DNA of 64,000 bases, taken from NCBI GenBank assembly GCA_007258455.2, contig VDFB02000003.1, forward strand, positions 44,016,077 to 44,080,076. Direction: 5' to 3'. A program made the translations under genes and the position numbers. This document shows positions 1-11,620 of this stretch, piece after piece. The notes beneath the pieces were generated by a model. It made no database searches, had not been told where the DNA came from, and was given only the letters and a program-made list of their open reading frames with translations. Every line of letters starts with the position of its first letter. Position 1 is the stretch's first letter. The stretch comes from Sequoia sempervirens (lineage: Eukaryota > Streptophyta > Pinopsida > Cupressales > Cupressaceae).

Positions 1-126
1 GTGGCGGACCCGCCCCCGCAGTGGTGGACCCGTCCGCCCGCGGCGGCGGACCCTCCCCCGCGGTGGTGGACCCATCCGCCAGCGGCGGTGGACCCACCCC
101 CACGGTGGCGGACCCGTCCACGTGGG
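1..126. repeat. GC-rich 42-bp minisatellite (about 3 copies)
   Basis: Three adjacent copies of a 42-base unit contain the words GGTGGTGGACCC and CCGCCCGCGG, with substitutions between copies. The block is far richer in G and C than the rest of the window and begins at or before the window edge. It reads open as a 14-residue Pro/Trp-rich repeat, but this is what a 42-base period (a multiple of three) gives by itself; I do not call a gene. Confidence 0.7.
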
Positions 127-3100
127 CATTTGCCTGGCTTGTTCCCCCCGCATGGATTCCAAAAAATGAAAAATATTAAATATCCGCCTCCTACCCATTT
201 TTTTTCCCGCCCTCCCGGACAAAACCCATGTTTTTTTTTTTCCAAAACACTTACGGAAATGACTCAAAATCAAAAAGTTAAGTTTTGGGCTAACCTGGCG
301 TGGTACGGCACGGTGGGTGAAGAATATCCACCTCTCGTCTGCCCAATTAATGATGTCACTATCGTACTCCGGAATCGTCCATGATCTCTCTCGCCTCCTC
401 TTCTTCCTCTCCTCCTTCTCCACACTTGCCAGCTGTCACAATGAGCAAAGGTAATTCTCCAATTACCTTTTATTACATTTTCCCTCTTTCTTCCCTTTTC
501 AAATAAAAGGTCTTTTTTTCCTTTTATTTACCACACATTCCTCCAACTAATTCATCTAGCCTCTTTCTTCCGGGGGTCGCCATTCGCACACTATTTACCC
601 AATTGACTCTGTTCAAACACCATTCTTCTCGTTTTTTCGAGCTCTTTCCAACAACGTATACCACTCCTTACTTTCGAGAAGTTGACCGGGGCCCCTTTTT
701 CCTCCCCCATCCGCCTTCTCGAGGGGGCATACCCTACCATCCTCTCCTAACCCGTCACTTTAAGCCTACCTTCGCTAGACTGGGGCATCCTCTCCACATT
801 CCCTCCGTTTGGGGCAGCTCACGCACACTCCCCCCATGCTGGGGCATTTCTTTTCTGATCTCTTCCTTTATAGAGTCATCTGCATTATGTTTTTCTTCGA
901 AACCCTATTATCCTAATAGTATTTCGAAGAGGGGAAAAATATAGACATCTAATTTGACCACTTCCATATGATCAAAGACGTCTCCTTATTCATCAAGTTG
1001 CTTATCCCCTCTGTTAATATTAATTAAATCATTTGTTTAATTAATACCTTGCATCTTACATAGGGTTCATAAAGTATTTAGTGTAATAAATACTTTACCC
1101 CTCTTTCTCCTCTAAATTAAATAAATACACCATTTTATTTAATTTAGTCATATTACCTTTTGGAATTTAAATTCATTTTTTAATTCCTCTTTTTCTCTCT
1201 CATTGTCACATCCTCCAACTTTTGCAAGTTGGTCTCTAATCCATCTTAACTCCTTCATCTTCTTCTAATTAACTATGGTTAGCATATGCACACCCCTAAT
1301 CATCATTAGGGTCATATCCTCCATAATCTCCCACTTGCTTCTAATAGGTCATTAGTCCATCTAATTAAGTACTTGCACAACCTTAATCATATGGTTAGAC
1401 CAACCTAATCCTCTTCCCATTTATGGCATGTGTCCTTAGTCAACCTTATTAAAGGTTTTCTCCTTTTGGACAAGGCACTCCACTTCCCCATGTGAATTTT
1501 TAATTCACTTTTAATCCCCCAATGCACTCAAAAGGAATTTTTAATTCCTTCACTTCTTCCCACATGTCCTTTCTTTATTCTTTATTCTTTCCCCTCTCCC
1601 CATGAGGATATTTGAGGAATTTTTAATTCCTCACATGTCCTCTCACCCACATGGGGACAAGCACCTCCTTTATGAGGAGATCTTGTCCAATCCCAAGGTA
1701 CTTTGTACCCCCCTCCATGTCATGTACTATCCTTCCACCTCATGTCCACTTCACCTTTTAAGGCTATATCACATGCCACATGTCAAGATGTGAGGGGTTG
1801 TGAGTTCTCAACTCACCTTAGCCCTACATCTTGATCATTGGTGCCTCAATATTGGCCATCCATTCCCCTAGAAATTTCCAAAATCTCTATAAATACCCCG
1901 TCTTTTCTCTCATTTTGGGGAGAAATCATTTTGCTAGCCAAACTCTTGCAATTTTGTTTCTCAATCTACACTTAGTCATTTTGCATCCATTTTGTCCAAC
2001 TGTCTTGCATCTCACACTTCACATCTTGCATCTACTTGCCATCAAGGAGCATACACCTCATCTACAATCGAAGGGCCAACCAAAGAACAACTCTACAAGG
2101 TAAAAGGTTCCATTTTTATGTTGTTGAGTTTACCATTTGCCCAATCTTGAAGTGTAGGGTGTTTTTAGTTGTTATTTGCACTCTCTTTAGTTTGTTGCTT
2201 ATCTCCTAACGATTATATTCCCCTATCACAGAAACAACTCAAAAATTTAACGAACCAACCTACGATGGGCTCACATGTTGTAGATATCTTTGATGGCTTT
2301 CCAATGATATGCAATAATAGCAAATCGGACACCCAAATCAAAAGCTATGGCCTCACAAAGTTGCCCCTCTAAAAATTGAATTTCATTAAAATTTCTTCCT
2401 AGGCCAAAAATCAAATGGCGAGACTTTTGGCACCAAAACAAAAGGGAAAGTTGAACTTTCTAGAACATTCTAGGGCGGTTATTGGGTAAAATAAAAAGGG
2501 TTAAGTGGGGGTTGTAGAAGGTGTCTCCAATAGTGCATATTGCAGCTCCGAATAATATATTTTCTTTTTAGAGTTGATTTTGTTGTAATGAATCAAGCCC
2601 ATGAGGTTGTAGCATGTATGTTTTGAATATGTAATTTCATCATCTGAAAATAATTGAAAGTGGGTTATTTTTCTATCTTGCATCTTATGTGTTGGTATCT
2701 ATTGTTTGAATTGTGTGGTTTTGGCAACTTGGCCCTCATCAAGAAAGAAAAATTCAAGCACTAAAAATAAGTAGAAAAACACTAATGAAAGTCATTGAGA
2801 GATGTAAAAGAGTTGAGGACCCAAATAACAATGAACTACTTTAGTAAACTCCAATATAAATTCATAGTTGAATCCTTCAAATCTTTATAAAAGAATTTTT
2901 TGTAAAAAACACAAGAGTATCACCTAATCAAAGAGATATAAAAAGGAGAATTGATTGTCAAAATCATGAACCGCATCGAAATAATTTGTTGAGATGCATC
3001 CTCAAATAAAAATTATTTAAAGACATTTTGAAATAGTAAAACTCTTTTATGTCAAAATAAATCACACATACACAACTTTTTGTAGAGTCCACATTGAATA

Positions 3101-3637
3101 TTTTAATTATTATAATATTTTTTAACAAATATGTGTATCTTTGCATACTAATGATTTTTTTGTAGGAGTGTGTAATAGAATCTCCACCTAGAATGGAAGA
3201 TGTTTAATTTCAATCATTTTATGTGAAACAGTAGTTATATTTGGGCCCATTTACACATATTTTTATCACTTACATTTCGTCTAATTTAGCACACATTTAC
3301 ATTATTAAAGAAAGATAATTTTTTAATCTTATGTTGTATACAATTCATGTATATGTTAGTTTCTTTTATGTGTTGTGTATATTCTTATCTTGATTTTTAT
3401 TTGTGTTTATTCTTGTTAATGATATCCTTGTTTGATTAGTTATGTATTTTTTGTTTCATGATTGATTATAAAGTTGATTCTACATAAGAAGGTTATCATA
3501 TTATGCCTAGGTACTATGAATACATGTATTATAGGATGCATGTTATTATGTACCTTGAGTTGCTTTGATTTAATTATAACATAAAAAATTGAAGAGTATT
3601 TTTTCTCGTATTATGTGAAGTGTTGCATATGGTTTTT
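127..3637. other. AT-rich intergenic DNA, possibly an old LTR or promoter remnant
   Basis: No convincing coding region. The part from about 400 to 2100 is pyrimidine-rich on the plus strand and has many short words such as TTTTTAATTC in several places. It ends in a TATA-like promoter segment with CT-rich leader sequence. This layout is reminiscent of the U3-R part of an LTR, but I found no matching second copy, primer site or target duplication. From about 2480 to 3637 I see only AT-rich unique sequence, which is the host DNA into which the copia element at 3638 inserted. Confidence 0.4.
1888..1895 (+). promoter_or_regulatory. Candidate TATA box
   Basis: The octamer TATAAATA lies between CT-rich blocks and is followed by CCCC and a pyrimidine-rich leader, the usual look of a plant pol II core promoter. 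No intact gene starts downstream, so if real it probably belonged to a retroelement LTR. Confidence 0.35.
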
Positions 3638-5110
3638 TGTTGAAAGACGCAAGATAACTGAGAGGGGGGGTGAATTAGTTGTCACCAAACTCAATCTCAA
3701 ATCTCAAAAAAATGTCAACTTCAAATCCACTTAGTTCTATTATTAAGTATGAACATGAAATGCAGATAACAAAAAGCAATATCAACACAGAAAACACTAG
3801 ATTTATGTGGAAAACCCAATAAGGGAAAAACCATGGTGAGGATTAGCTCACAATATAAAGTAATTCCAAAACTGATTACAAAGAGGCTTACTACCAGAGG
3901 GCTCACTGCCCAGAAAGGACTCACTATCTGGATACAAGGCTCACTACCTACAAATAGGGCTCATTGTCCAAAAGGAGGCTCACTGCCTACATATACAAAA
4001 GATAACAGAAAAATCCACCACAACAGATTACACACATCCACAACCTTGATCAGAAGAATTGCAAACACTATTAGCTCACTACTTTCAGGAATCTAACACA
4101 TTAAATTACTACTACCTCAATTCAATTTCGTACACTCTACTTCTTACACTTGTGGCATACTTGATCGATTGATTCAAAACAACTCAACTTGTCATATATT
4201 TATACCATCTTCAACCTTAGAAACTTTCTCGAAGTTCAGCTACACACGCTTCAATTACAAATTCAAATTAGGTCGGCAACTCAACATTCCCGTGGTGGAA
4301 GAGAATGAGAGTATACCAAACCAACACTTAAACAAGACCGAAAACAACATCTCACATCAATCGCACACTTCCTTAATTAACATTTATCCTTCATATGAAG
4401 TGTAAACACCAGGTCGGCCAAACCTAATGAAAACACAAATGAACTTTGAAGTACATGCTTCTGCAATGAGAAGATAACATGCAAACCACATAACACACTT
4501 CACCATACACTGGAACACATCTCAGATGCCTTCAGACTCATCCGTAGAAAATGCAACAACCTTCAACCACAAAACACTCTCCATTAATCCATTCGGACTG
4601 TAGAGAAACACACTGGAGCTTTGAAACTCAACTTTCAAAGCACCAAACCATGAACACCTTTGTTGAAACAAAGATAACACCTTAACAAGCCTTCTACCAG
4701 ATCTACAAGACCTAAAGTAAACCAACAAAGGACTACGGAGCAGAAAAATTTCTCCCAATCCATAGACAAACAACTCTGCCAAACCAGTTCACACATTGGT
4801 GAACACAACTTTCACTCTCCATCAAACCAAAGGCCAAAAATTAGGATATACCACCAACAGATTCCCATAAACAACACTTTAGATCCACACAAGCATAGGA
4901 TCAACACAAAAGAAATGCGGAGCACAAACCGAAGCACATTTTGAACACATACAACTTTTTCTTCACTCAGCACACCTGCAACACCACAAAGATTGCTCCA
5001 TGTACTCACAACATCTCAACAATATCTCAACTATACATGCACAACCTGCAACATCCTGTGCAGTGTTGACATCAATGACAACACCACCAAACTTAATCAT
5101 ACTTGCAACA
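3638..5110 (-). repeat. 3' LTR of Copia-1
   Basis: Direct repeat of the LTR at 8440-9913; ends TGTTGAAAG...GCAACA. Near its plus-strand left end is a G-run flanked by a 9-base inverted repeat with two mismatches. The block from about 3895 to 3995 has several copies of the word CTCACT about 20 bases apart. It lies next to the polypurine tract, so it is the downstream LTR for the minus-strand element. Confidence 0.93.
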
Positions 5111-5122
5111 ATCTCCCCCTTT
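5111..5122 (-). promoter_or_regulatory. Polypurine tract of Copia-1
   Basis: Read on the minus strand this is AAAGGGGGAGAT directly before the LTR. It is the expected plus-strand DNA primer for reverse transcription. The same tract is found next to the LTRs ending at 43089, 52466 and 55890. Confidence 0.85.
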
Positions 5123-5689
5123 GTCAATGATGGAAATACATGATGTGAAAAACCATCAAAGACAACACTCTCATTTATTTTCTAGATTAGACAACCTACA
5201 CAACATTCTTGCACTCTCAATACTCTGTCCCTTTTTCTTTTATTATTTTTCACATGACTCTCTCCCCCTTTGAAATTAATGGAAAAGAAAAAACTCAGAT
5301 CACTCCCCCTTAGGAGTGCACCCACACAACTCATACTGCAACAATGAAACTTTCTACTCCCCCTGCGAAGTAGACCCATTCATCAATCTAGACAAATGAA
5401 GAATCTATAAATCCACTAGACTGATGCACCTCCATGTGCACCTAGTTCAGAGAATGAGGGCCGATGACCCCCAACTTCTCCTTGAGATACTCAAAAGTAT
5501 GCTTCAGAAGAGCCTTAGTAAATAAATCTACAATTTGACCCTTTGTAGACACATACTCCAGCCTGACTTCATTTTCTAACACTTTTTTCCCTCAAGAAAT
5601 GATATCTGATAGATATATATTTTTTCCTTGAATGCATTATTGGATTCTTGGAAATGTTTATAGCACTTGTATTATCACAAAATATAGGT

Positions 5690-7119
5690 ATAGGCTCATC
5701 ACATATCACTCATGTCTTTCAATATTTGCTTCATCCACAAAACCCGTGTGCAACAAGATGTTGCAACAATATACTCTACTTCTGCAATGGATAAAGAAAT
5801 TGAATCATATTTCTTGCTAAGACATGAAACCAATCTTCCTCCAAGAAAGAATGCATCACCACTTTTACTCTTTTGATCATCTACACAACCATCCCAATCT
5901 ACATCAATGTAAGCACTCAAAGTAAAATCAATATCCTTAGGATACCACAAGCCATAATCTGGAGTGCCCTTAAGATATCTAAATATCCTCTTCACAACTA
6001 TAACATGTGCTTCTTTTAGTTCTGCTTGAAATCTAGCAACCAAACATACTGCATGCATGATATCTAGTCTAGTAGAAGTAAGATACAATAGTCCACCAAT
6101 CATGGATCTGTACATGCTTTGATCAACTTTAGCAGATTCATCATTTTTACTCAGCTTGCATCTAGTCACCATAGGGGTACTGACCGGTTTGGATTCATCC
6201 ATTCCAAAATTCTTCAAAAACTCTTTAACATGCTTATATTGTGAAATGAATATCCCTTATCAGTTTGATTTACTTGAAGAAAAAGAAAGAAATTCAACTC
6301 ACCAATCATAGACATTTCAAATTATTTTTGCATCTCCTCTACAAATCTCTTACACATACCTTCATTTCCTCCAAAAATGATATCATCCACATACACAACA
6401 ACTATCAAAATTTTGTTTCCTTCAACTTTGAAATAGAGATTACTATTTGCAGAGCCCTTGTTGAATCCTTGTTGTGTCAAATATATGTCCAATCTTGCAC
6501 ACCATGCTCTGGGAGCCTATTTGAGTCCATACAATGCCTTTTTCAACTTGTAGACCATATCCGGTTTATTTGATAACTGAAATCCCCCTAGTTGTTCCAT
6601 GTACACCTCTTCTTCCAATTCTCCATTCAAGAATGTAGACTTGACATCCATTTGATATACCTTGAAATCTTTATGAGTAGAAAAATCCAAGAGCATCTGA
6701 ATGGCCTCCATTCTTGCTACTGGGGAAAATGTCTCCTCAAAGTCTATGCCTTCAACTTGTGAATAACCTTTGGATACAAGTCTTGCTTTGTTTCTCACTA
6801 CTTCACCATTCTCATTCAACTTATTCTTGAATACTCACTTTGACCCAATCACATTCTTGTTTACTGGTCCAAGAACCAGTTCCCATGTCTAATTCTTATC
6901 TATCTGCTACAACTCTTCTTTCATTGCTCTTACCCAACTCTCATCTTTGCATGCTCCACACATATAATTAGGTTCTATCTTTGAAAGTAAACACATATTT
7001 ACCTCACTTTCTATCACTTTTCTTCTTATCTTTACACCTTCACTCTTATCTCCAATTATTTGTTCTTCAGGATGATTCTTCTTTACATACTTAGGAGTCT
7101 TAGGAGCAGGTTCTAGAAT
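5690..7119 (-). pseudogene. Copia-1 pol relic: reverse transcriptase and RNase H
   Basis: Remnant of the copia polyprotein that would copy element RNA into DNA in the cytoplasmic particle. The stretch 6517-6819 gives the start of the reverse transcriptase domain (for example [20 protein letters not shown]). The catalytic YVDD box is still readable near 6370-6385. The stretch 5699-6217 is a copia-type RNase H, with the STRLDIMHAV segment and the DWDG and AEVEYI segments. The reading frame is shared with gag upstream as far as 6517, but RNase H sits in a different frame, so there is at least one frameshift, plus several stop codons. Recognition rests on family motifs and order, and I am confident of the assignment. 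Confidence 0.9.
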
Positions 7120-8382
7120 TTATTCTTCTTCTTTAATATGTTCTTCTTCTTCTTCCTTATTCGCTTCTGGTACTAATCCATAGATAGGGTCATCTAGTTC
7201 AACTTCACTTATCTTAACTAGTCTATGCATGTCTTCATCAACCTTCACATTTACACTTACAATTATCTTCCTCAATCTTTTATTGAAGCATTTGTAAGCT
7301 TTGCTACTAGTTGAATACCCAAGGAAAATACCTTCATCACATCTAGCATGAAATGCATTAACCAGAGTACCTTCCATCTCATCCTTCTTGTTCTTTGAAC
7401 CACTTTCCCTTGCACATTTTCGAGAGTTAGTAGACACAGATTTATTCTCTAAGGCTAAAAACAAGCAATCATCATTATCACCCTCAAAATCAGACTCATC
7501 ATAAAAAATTCTACAATCTTCTCTAACATAATACAACTTCTTTAACTTCTTGTCCTTTATGTATTTATTATCCCTTTTCTTCTTACGTACAACTCTATTT
7601 GGACATATTGAAGCATAGTGACCAATATTTCCACAACTGAAACATTTAAAAGGAAACATACCTTTGTACTTACCAGTACCTTTATTCAACTTCATTGTAA
7701 AATTTTCTTCTAACTCCTTTGAATCATCACTATCTAGATCATCCTTTGTCTTTGTAGCTTTAAAAGTAGATTCAGTCTTCTCCTCTTTCTTTCCAAACTT
7801 CCTCATCTCAAATGCAGACAAGGTGCCAAATAGTTGTTCTTTAGTAAACTTCTTAGGATCATACACTTCTTCAATAGCTGAAACCTTATCACTATAACTC
7901 TCCAATAGACTCATCAAAATATTCTCCATCACATCTTCATCAGTCAGGGTACCACCTTGAATTTTCACTTCATTCACTGCAATATCAACTTTCTGAAAAT
8001 TGCTTGCAATATCTTCACCTTCTTCCATTTTCAAGTTCTCATATCTAAGCTTAGCTGTTAGCTTCTTTGACAATTTCACTCTATCATTTCCTTCATAGAT
8101 ATCTTCAAACTTTTTCCATACTTCATAAGCAGTACCCAAAGAAATAACTTTTGTTCGCTCAGTTTTACATAAGGCACTATAGATTGCATACATCGCTTTC
8201 TCATTTTCCTCATAGGTAGAAATCTCATCAGCAGAAGTAGGACCACTTGTTGGTGCAACATACTTCATCTCAACAACCTTCCAATTCTTGTAACCAAGAG
8301 AGATTATGCAACCTCTCATTTACACTTTCTAGTTGTTGTAATCAGATCCATCAAACATAGGGATTGCCAATTTATGGGCCAT
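7120..8382 (-). pseudogene. Copia-1 gag fused to the end of integrase by an internal deletion
   Basis: The nucleocapsid/capsid precursor begins at an ATG at 8382 with the copia gag opening (MAHKLAIPMFDGSDYNN). Two stop codons follow at once, one of them where this family has the Trp of 'NNWK', so the long open stretch begins only at 8319. The gag domain fills about residues 1-220 from there. One zinc knuckle, CX2CX4HX4C (CFSCGNIGHYASIC), lies at about residues 226-239. About 90 residues later the protein passes directly into RCDEGIFLGYS and KAYKCFNK, which belong to the C-terminal part of copia integrase. Protease, the zinc-binding integrase head and the DDE core are absent. The junction keeps the frame, so the result is one open fusion of about 400 residues ending in an acidic tail. 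Confidence 0.88.
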
Positions 8383-8425
8383 CGGATCTACCTCAAGTAG
8401 TTCAGCTCTTCACCAAGGAACCAAA

Positions 8426-8439
8426 GCTATGATACTAAT
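8426..8439 (-). promoter_or_regulatory. Primer binding site of Copia-1
   Basis: Immediately inside the right LTR the minus strand reads ATTAGTATCATAGC. This matches 10 of 12 bases of TGGTATCAGAGC, the complement of the initiator-Met tRNA 3' end used by most plant copia elements. It fixes the element's minus-strand orientation. Confidence 0.8.
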
Positions 8440-9913
8440 TGTTGAAAGTTGCAAGACAACTGAGGGGGGGTTGAATCAGTTGTCACCAAACTCAATCTCA
8501 AATCTCAAATAGTTATCAACTTCAAATCCACTTAGTTTTGTTATTAAGTATGAACATGAAATGCATATAACAAAAAGAAATATCAACACAAAAAACACCA
8601 AATTTACATGGAAAACCCAATAAGGGAAAAACCATGGTGAGGATTAGCTCACAATATAAAGTAATTCCAAAACCTATTACAAAGAGGGTCACTGCAAGAG
8701 GGCTCACTGCCCAGAAAGGACTCACTATCTGGATACAAGGCTCACTGCCTATAGATAGGACTCACTCTCCAGAAGGAGGCTCACTACCTATAGATACAAA
8801 AGATAACAGAAAAATCCACCACAACAGATTACACACATCTACAACCTTGATCAGTAGAATTGCAATCACCGTCAACTCACTGCTTTTAAGAGTCTAACAC
8901 ATTAAAATATTGTTGCCTCAATTCACTTTCATACACTATGATTCTTACACTTGTGGCATACTTGATCAATTGATTCAAAAAAACTCAACTTGTCATATAT
9001 TTATACCATCTTCAACCTTAGAAACTTTCTCCAAGTTCAGCTACACACACTTCAATTGCAAATTCAAATTAGGTCAAAAACTCAACATTCCCACAGTGAA
9101 AGAGAATGATAGCAGATCAAACCAACACTTAACCAAGACCCAAAAAATGTCTCGAATCAATCACACACTTCCTTAATTAACACTTATCCTTCATATGAAG
9201 TGTAAACACCAGGTTGGCCAAACCTAATGAAAACACAAATGAACTTTGAAGTACACGCTTTGACAATGAGAAGATAACATGCGGACCACATAACACGCTT
9301 CACCATACACTAGAACACATCTCAGATGCCTTCAGACTCATCCGCAGCAAATGAAACAACCTTCAACCACATAACACTCTCCATCAGTCCATTTGGACTA
9401 TAAAAATACACACAGGAACTCTGAAACTCAACTTTTAGAGCACCAAACCATGAACACCTTTGTCAAAACAAAGATAACACCTTAACAAGCCTTCTACCAA
9501 ATCTGAAAGACCTAAAGCAAACTAGCAGAGGACTACGGAGGAGCAAAAACATCTCTCCTAGTCCATAGACAAACAACTCTGCCAAACCAGTTCACACATC
9601 AGTGAACACAACTTTCACTCTCCATCAAACCAGAAACCACAAATCAAGATATACCACCAACATATTCCCATAAACAACACTTCATATCTGCACAAGCATA
9701 GGATCAACACATAAGAAATGTGTAGCACAAACCAAAGCACATTCTAAACACATACAACTCTATCTTCACTCAACACACTTGCAACACCACAAAGATAGCT
9801 CCATGCACTCACAACATCTCAATAGCATCTCAACTATAAATGCACAACTTGCAACATCATGTACTATGTTGTCATCAATGACAACACCACCAAACATACT
9901 CATACTTGTAACA
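8440..9913 (-). repeat. 5' LTR of Copia-1
   Basis: Partner of the LTR at 3638-5110, same length to within a base. Here the hairpin around the G-run is perfect: GACAACTGA and TCAGTTGTC are exact reverse complements. The promoter of the element should lie in this copy, but I could not pick a TATA box with confidence. Confidence 0.93.
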
Positions 9914-10606
9914 GTTTTGGATGGTTATAGGTAATTGTGATTAATTGTTCATGTATTAGATATTTTTTATACATTGTATCAATTTGTTGCTTATATAAGA
10001 TGTGCATTGTGAAGTGGTGTAACATATTGAGTTTATTACTAAGGTTTCTTTGGATGTATTTTAATGATATTACTTATGTGTTATGAAATTTAAAAGGAAT
10101 GATTAGTATGTATGATCTACAATGATGGATGTATGTTTCTATGTAAAACAAAGGAAATAACTTAATAAAATAGCCACTATACTTGTATTTGTTACTTCAT
10201 GGTTCTTTAGTTATTTTTTTTCTTTCTTCAAGCTAATCTAATGGAGGAAAATGATAGGGTCCTTTGATGTGTGGGTTCAAAATCCACTCCCACTATGTAG
10301 CATGATCTTGAGAGAGTTTAATATAGTTGGCAAGAATTTATCTTGGAATTACATTATTGTATTTGCATATCCTAGGATATTATACCTCTATTGTTTATGT
10401 GATGGTTTGGTAATTTTTCATGTGTACTTATGGCTATTTTATGGATTTTCATTATTATCCACTATATTATTAGATCATGTATTCATGGTTTAGTTGCATC
10501 ATTAGAAATTATCATTGGATGCAATATTTAGCATATCTTATATTGAAATTTTATAAAATTTATCATGAGATAATCTTTGTACATTCTTTTGTATGCATGA
10601 ATCATT
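9914..10606. other. AT-rich spacer between two LTR elements
   Basis: Host sequence lying between the Copia-1 right flank and the non-coding LTR element. Only short, unsupported open frames occur and I recognise no motif. Confidence 0.6.
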
Positions 10607-11040
10607 TGTTAGAATTGTGAAAAATCATGAGCCATGGGATCAAACAACGAACAAAGACACCTTCCATGCAAGAGATCTGCAAACAATATATGCAATATTC
10701 CTCAACAAGAAAAAGCTACAAAATGAACCTCAATAATCTTCAAGGAAAACAAGAGTCCTCAAAGGTTGAGTGTTCGAGAGAACCAAAGAGATAATACAAT
10801 GAGGGTTGAGTGCTATATAGGAGCAACCCTAAATGGTAAAGGGATTAGATCGGGACAAGTTTCAACATCACATGCGATGAGACAAAATGATCTAATAATA
10901 GCTCACTTCACTTAACATAGAAAAGCACTTAGTTAACTGAATAAAGAACTCCTAATTTTAGCTTAAGTGCATGAGAATAAATTAGACTAATATTAATTAA
11001 AGATTAATTAATTATTAGATAATGCATGATTAATCTAACA
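10607..11040 (-). repeat. 3' LTR of the non-coding element
   Basis: Matches 14391-14825 throughout; preceded by target duplication TCATT (10602-10606) and followed by the purine tract. Confidence 0.92.
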
Positions 11041-11050
11041 CCCCCCCTTG
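11041..11050 (-). promoter_or_regulatory. Polypurine tract of the non-coding element
   Basis: Minus strand reads CAAGGGGGGG directly before the LTR start TGTTAG. Confidence 0.75.
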
Positions 11051-11218
11051 AGATGAACTTAGGGAGTATCTAAAAACCCTAAAAATGAGAATGCATGATG
11101 GGTCTCGGAAAACAAGGCCTAGTGAGGTACCCATATACAAACAAAAGATCTCTCAAAACTAGAGAAAAAAATGATATGGTGTTGAAATGAAGAAACTCCT
11201 TTGAAAAAAATGATGATC

Positions 11219-11620
11219 ATCTAGAACTCAAAGATATAAATGCAAGATCAAGGAGATAATAATATGCATGAGTTCCCCCAACGACACTACTCAAATCAAA
11301 TGGAAAACAAAGGAAAACATCTAGAAGTCAAAGATACAGGTGGTATATGAATTTGTATGAGTGACCCTAATGACACTACTCAACATGCAAGATGCAAGTA
11401 AAAAACATAGGTTTCAAATAGTCTAAAGAACACTAATCAAGAGAGACAATAATCTGCATGAATTTCCCCAATGACACCACATGAGTTAGATGAAAAAAAA
11501 AGGCAAACATTTGGAACTCGAAGATACAAATGGTACATGAATTTTCATGAGTGACCCTAATGACATTACTCAACATGTAAGAAGCAAGTTAAAAATACAG
11601 GTACCAATAGTCTCTAGTCA
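11219..11620. repeat. Diverged internal repeat of about 190 bp
   Basis: Segments beginning CATCTAGAAGTCAAAGATAC (about 11321) and CATTTGGAACTCGAAGATAC (about 11509) run in parallel for roughly 110 bases each through GAGTGACCCTAATGACA and ACTCAACATG. A shorter related start is at about 11219. This is an old tandem duplication inside the non-coding interior. Confidence 0.65.

Larger units (their letters stand above)
3638..9913 (-). mobile_element. Ty1/copia LTR retrotransposon (Copia-1), internally deleted
   Basis: Two direct repeats of about 1.47 kb, each running TG...CA on the plus strand, bound a 3.3-kb interior. On the minus strand the order is LTR, initiator-Met-tRNA-like primer site, gag with a CCHC knuckle, the end of integrase, reverse transcriptase, RNase H, purine tract, LTR. 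This is the Ty1/copia order, but protease and most of integrase are missing. The flanks are GTTTT on the right and GTTTT plus one extra T on the left, a plausible imperfect 5-bp target duplication. The LTRs differ at about one base in ten in the segment I compared, so the insertion is old. It cannot move by itself. Confidence 0.93.

Noticed and set aside
1..384. Pro/Trp-rich protein of 127 codons at the window start
   Set aside because: It is the translation of a 42-base GC-rich repeat followed by unrelated sequence; no initiation context or family.
603..944. Plus-strand 113-codon open frame
   Set aside because: Pyrimidine-rich composition alone explains the lack of stops; no motif seen.
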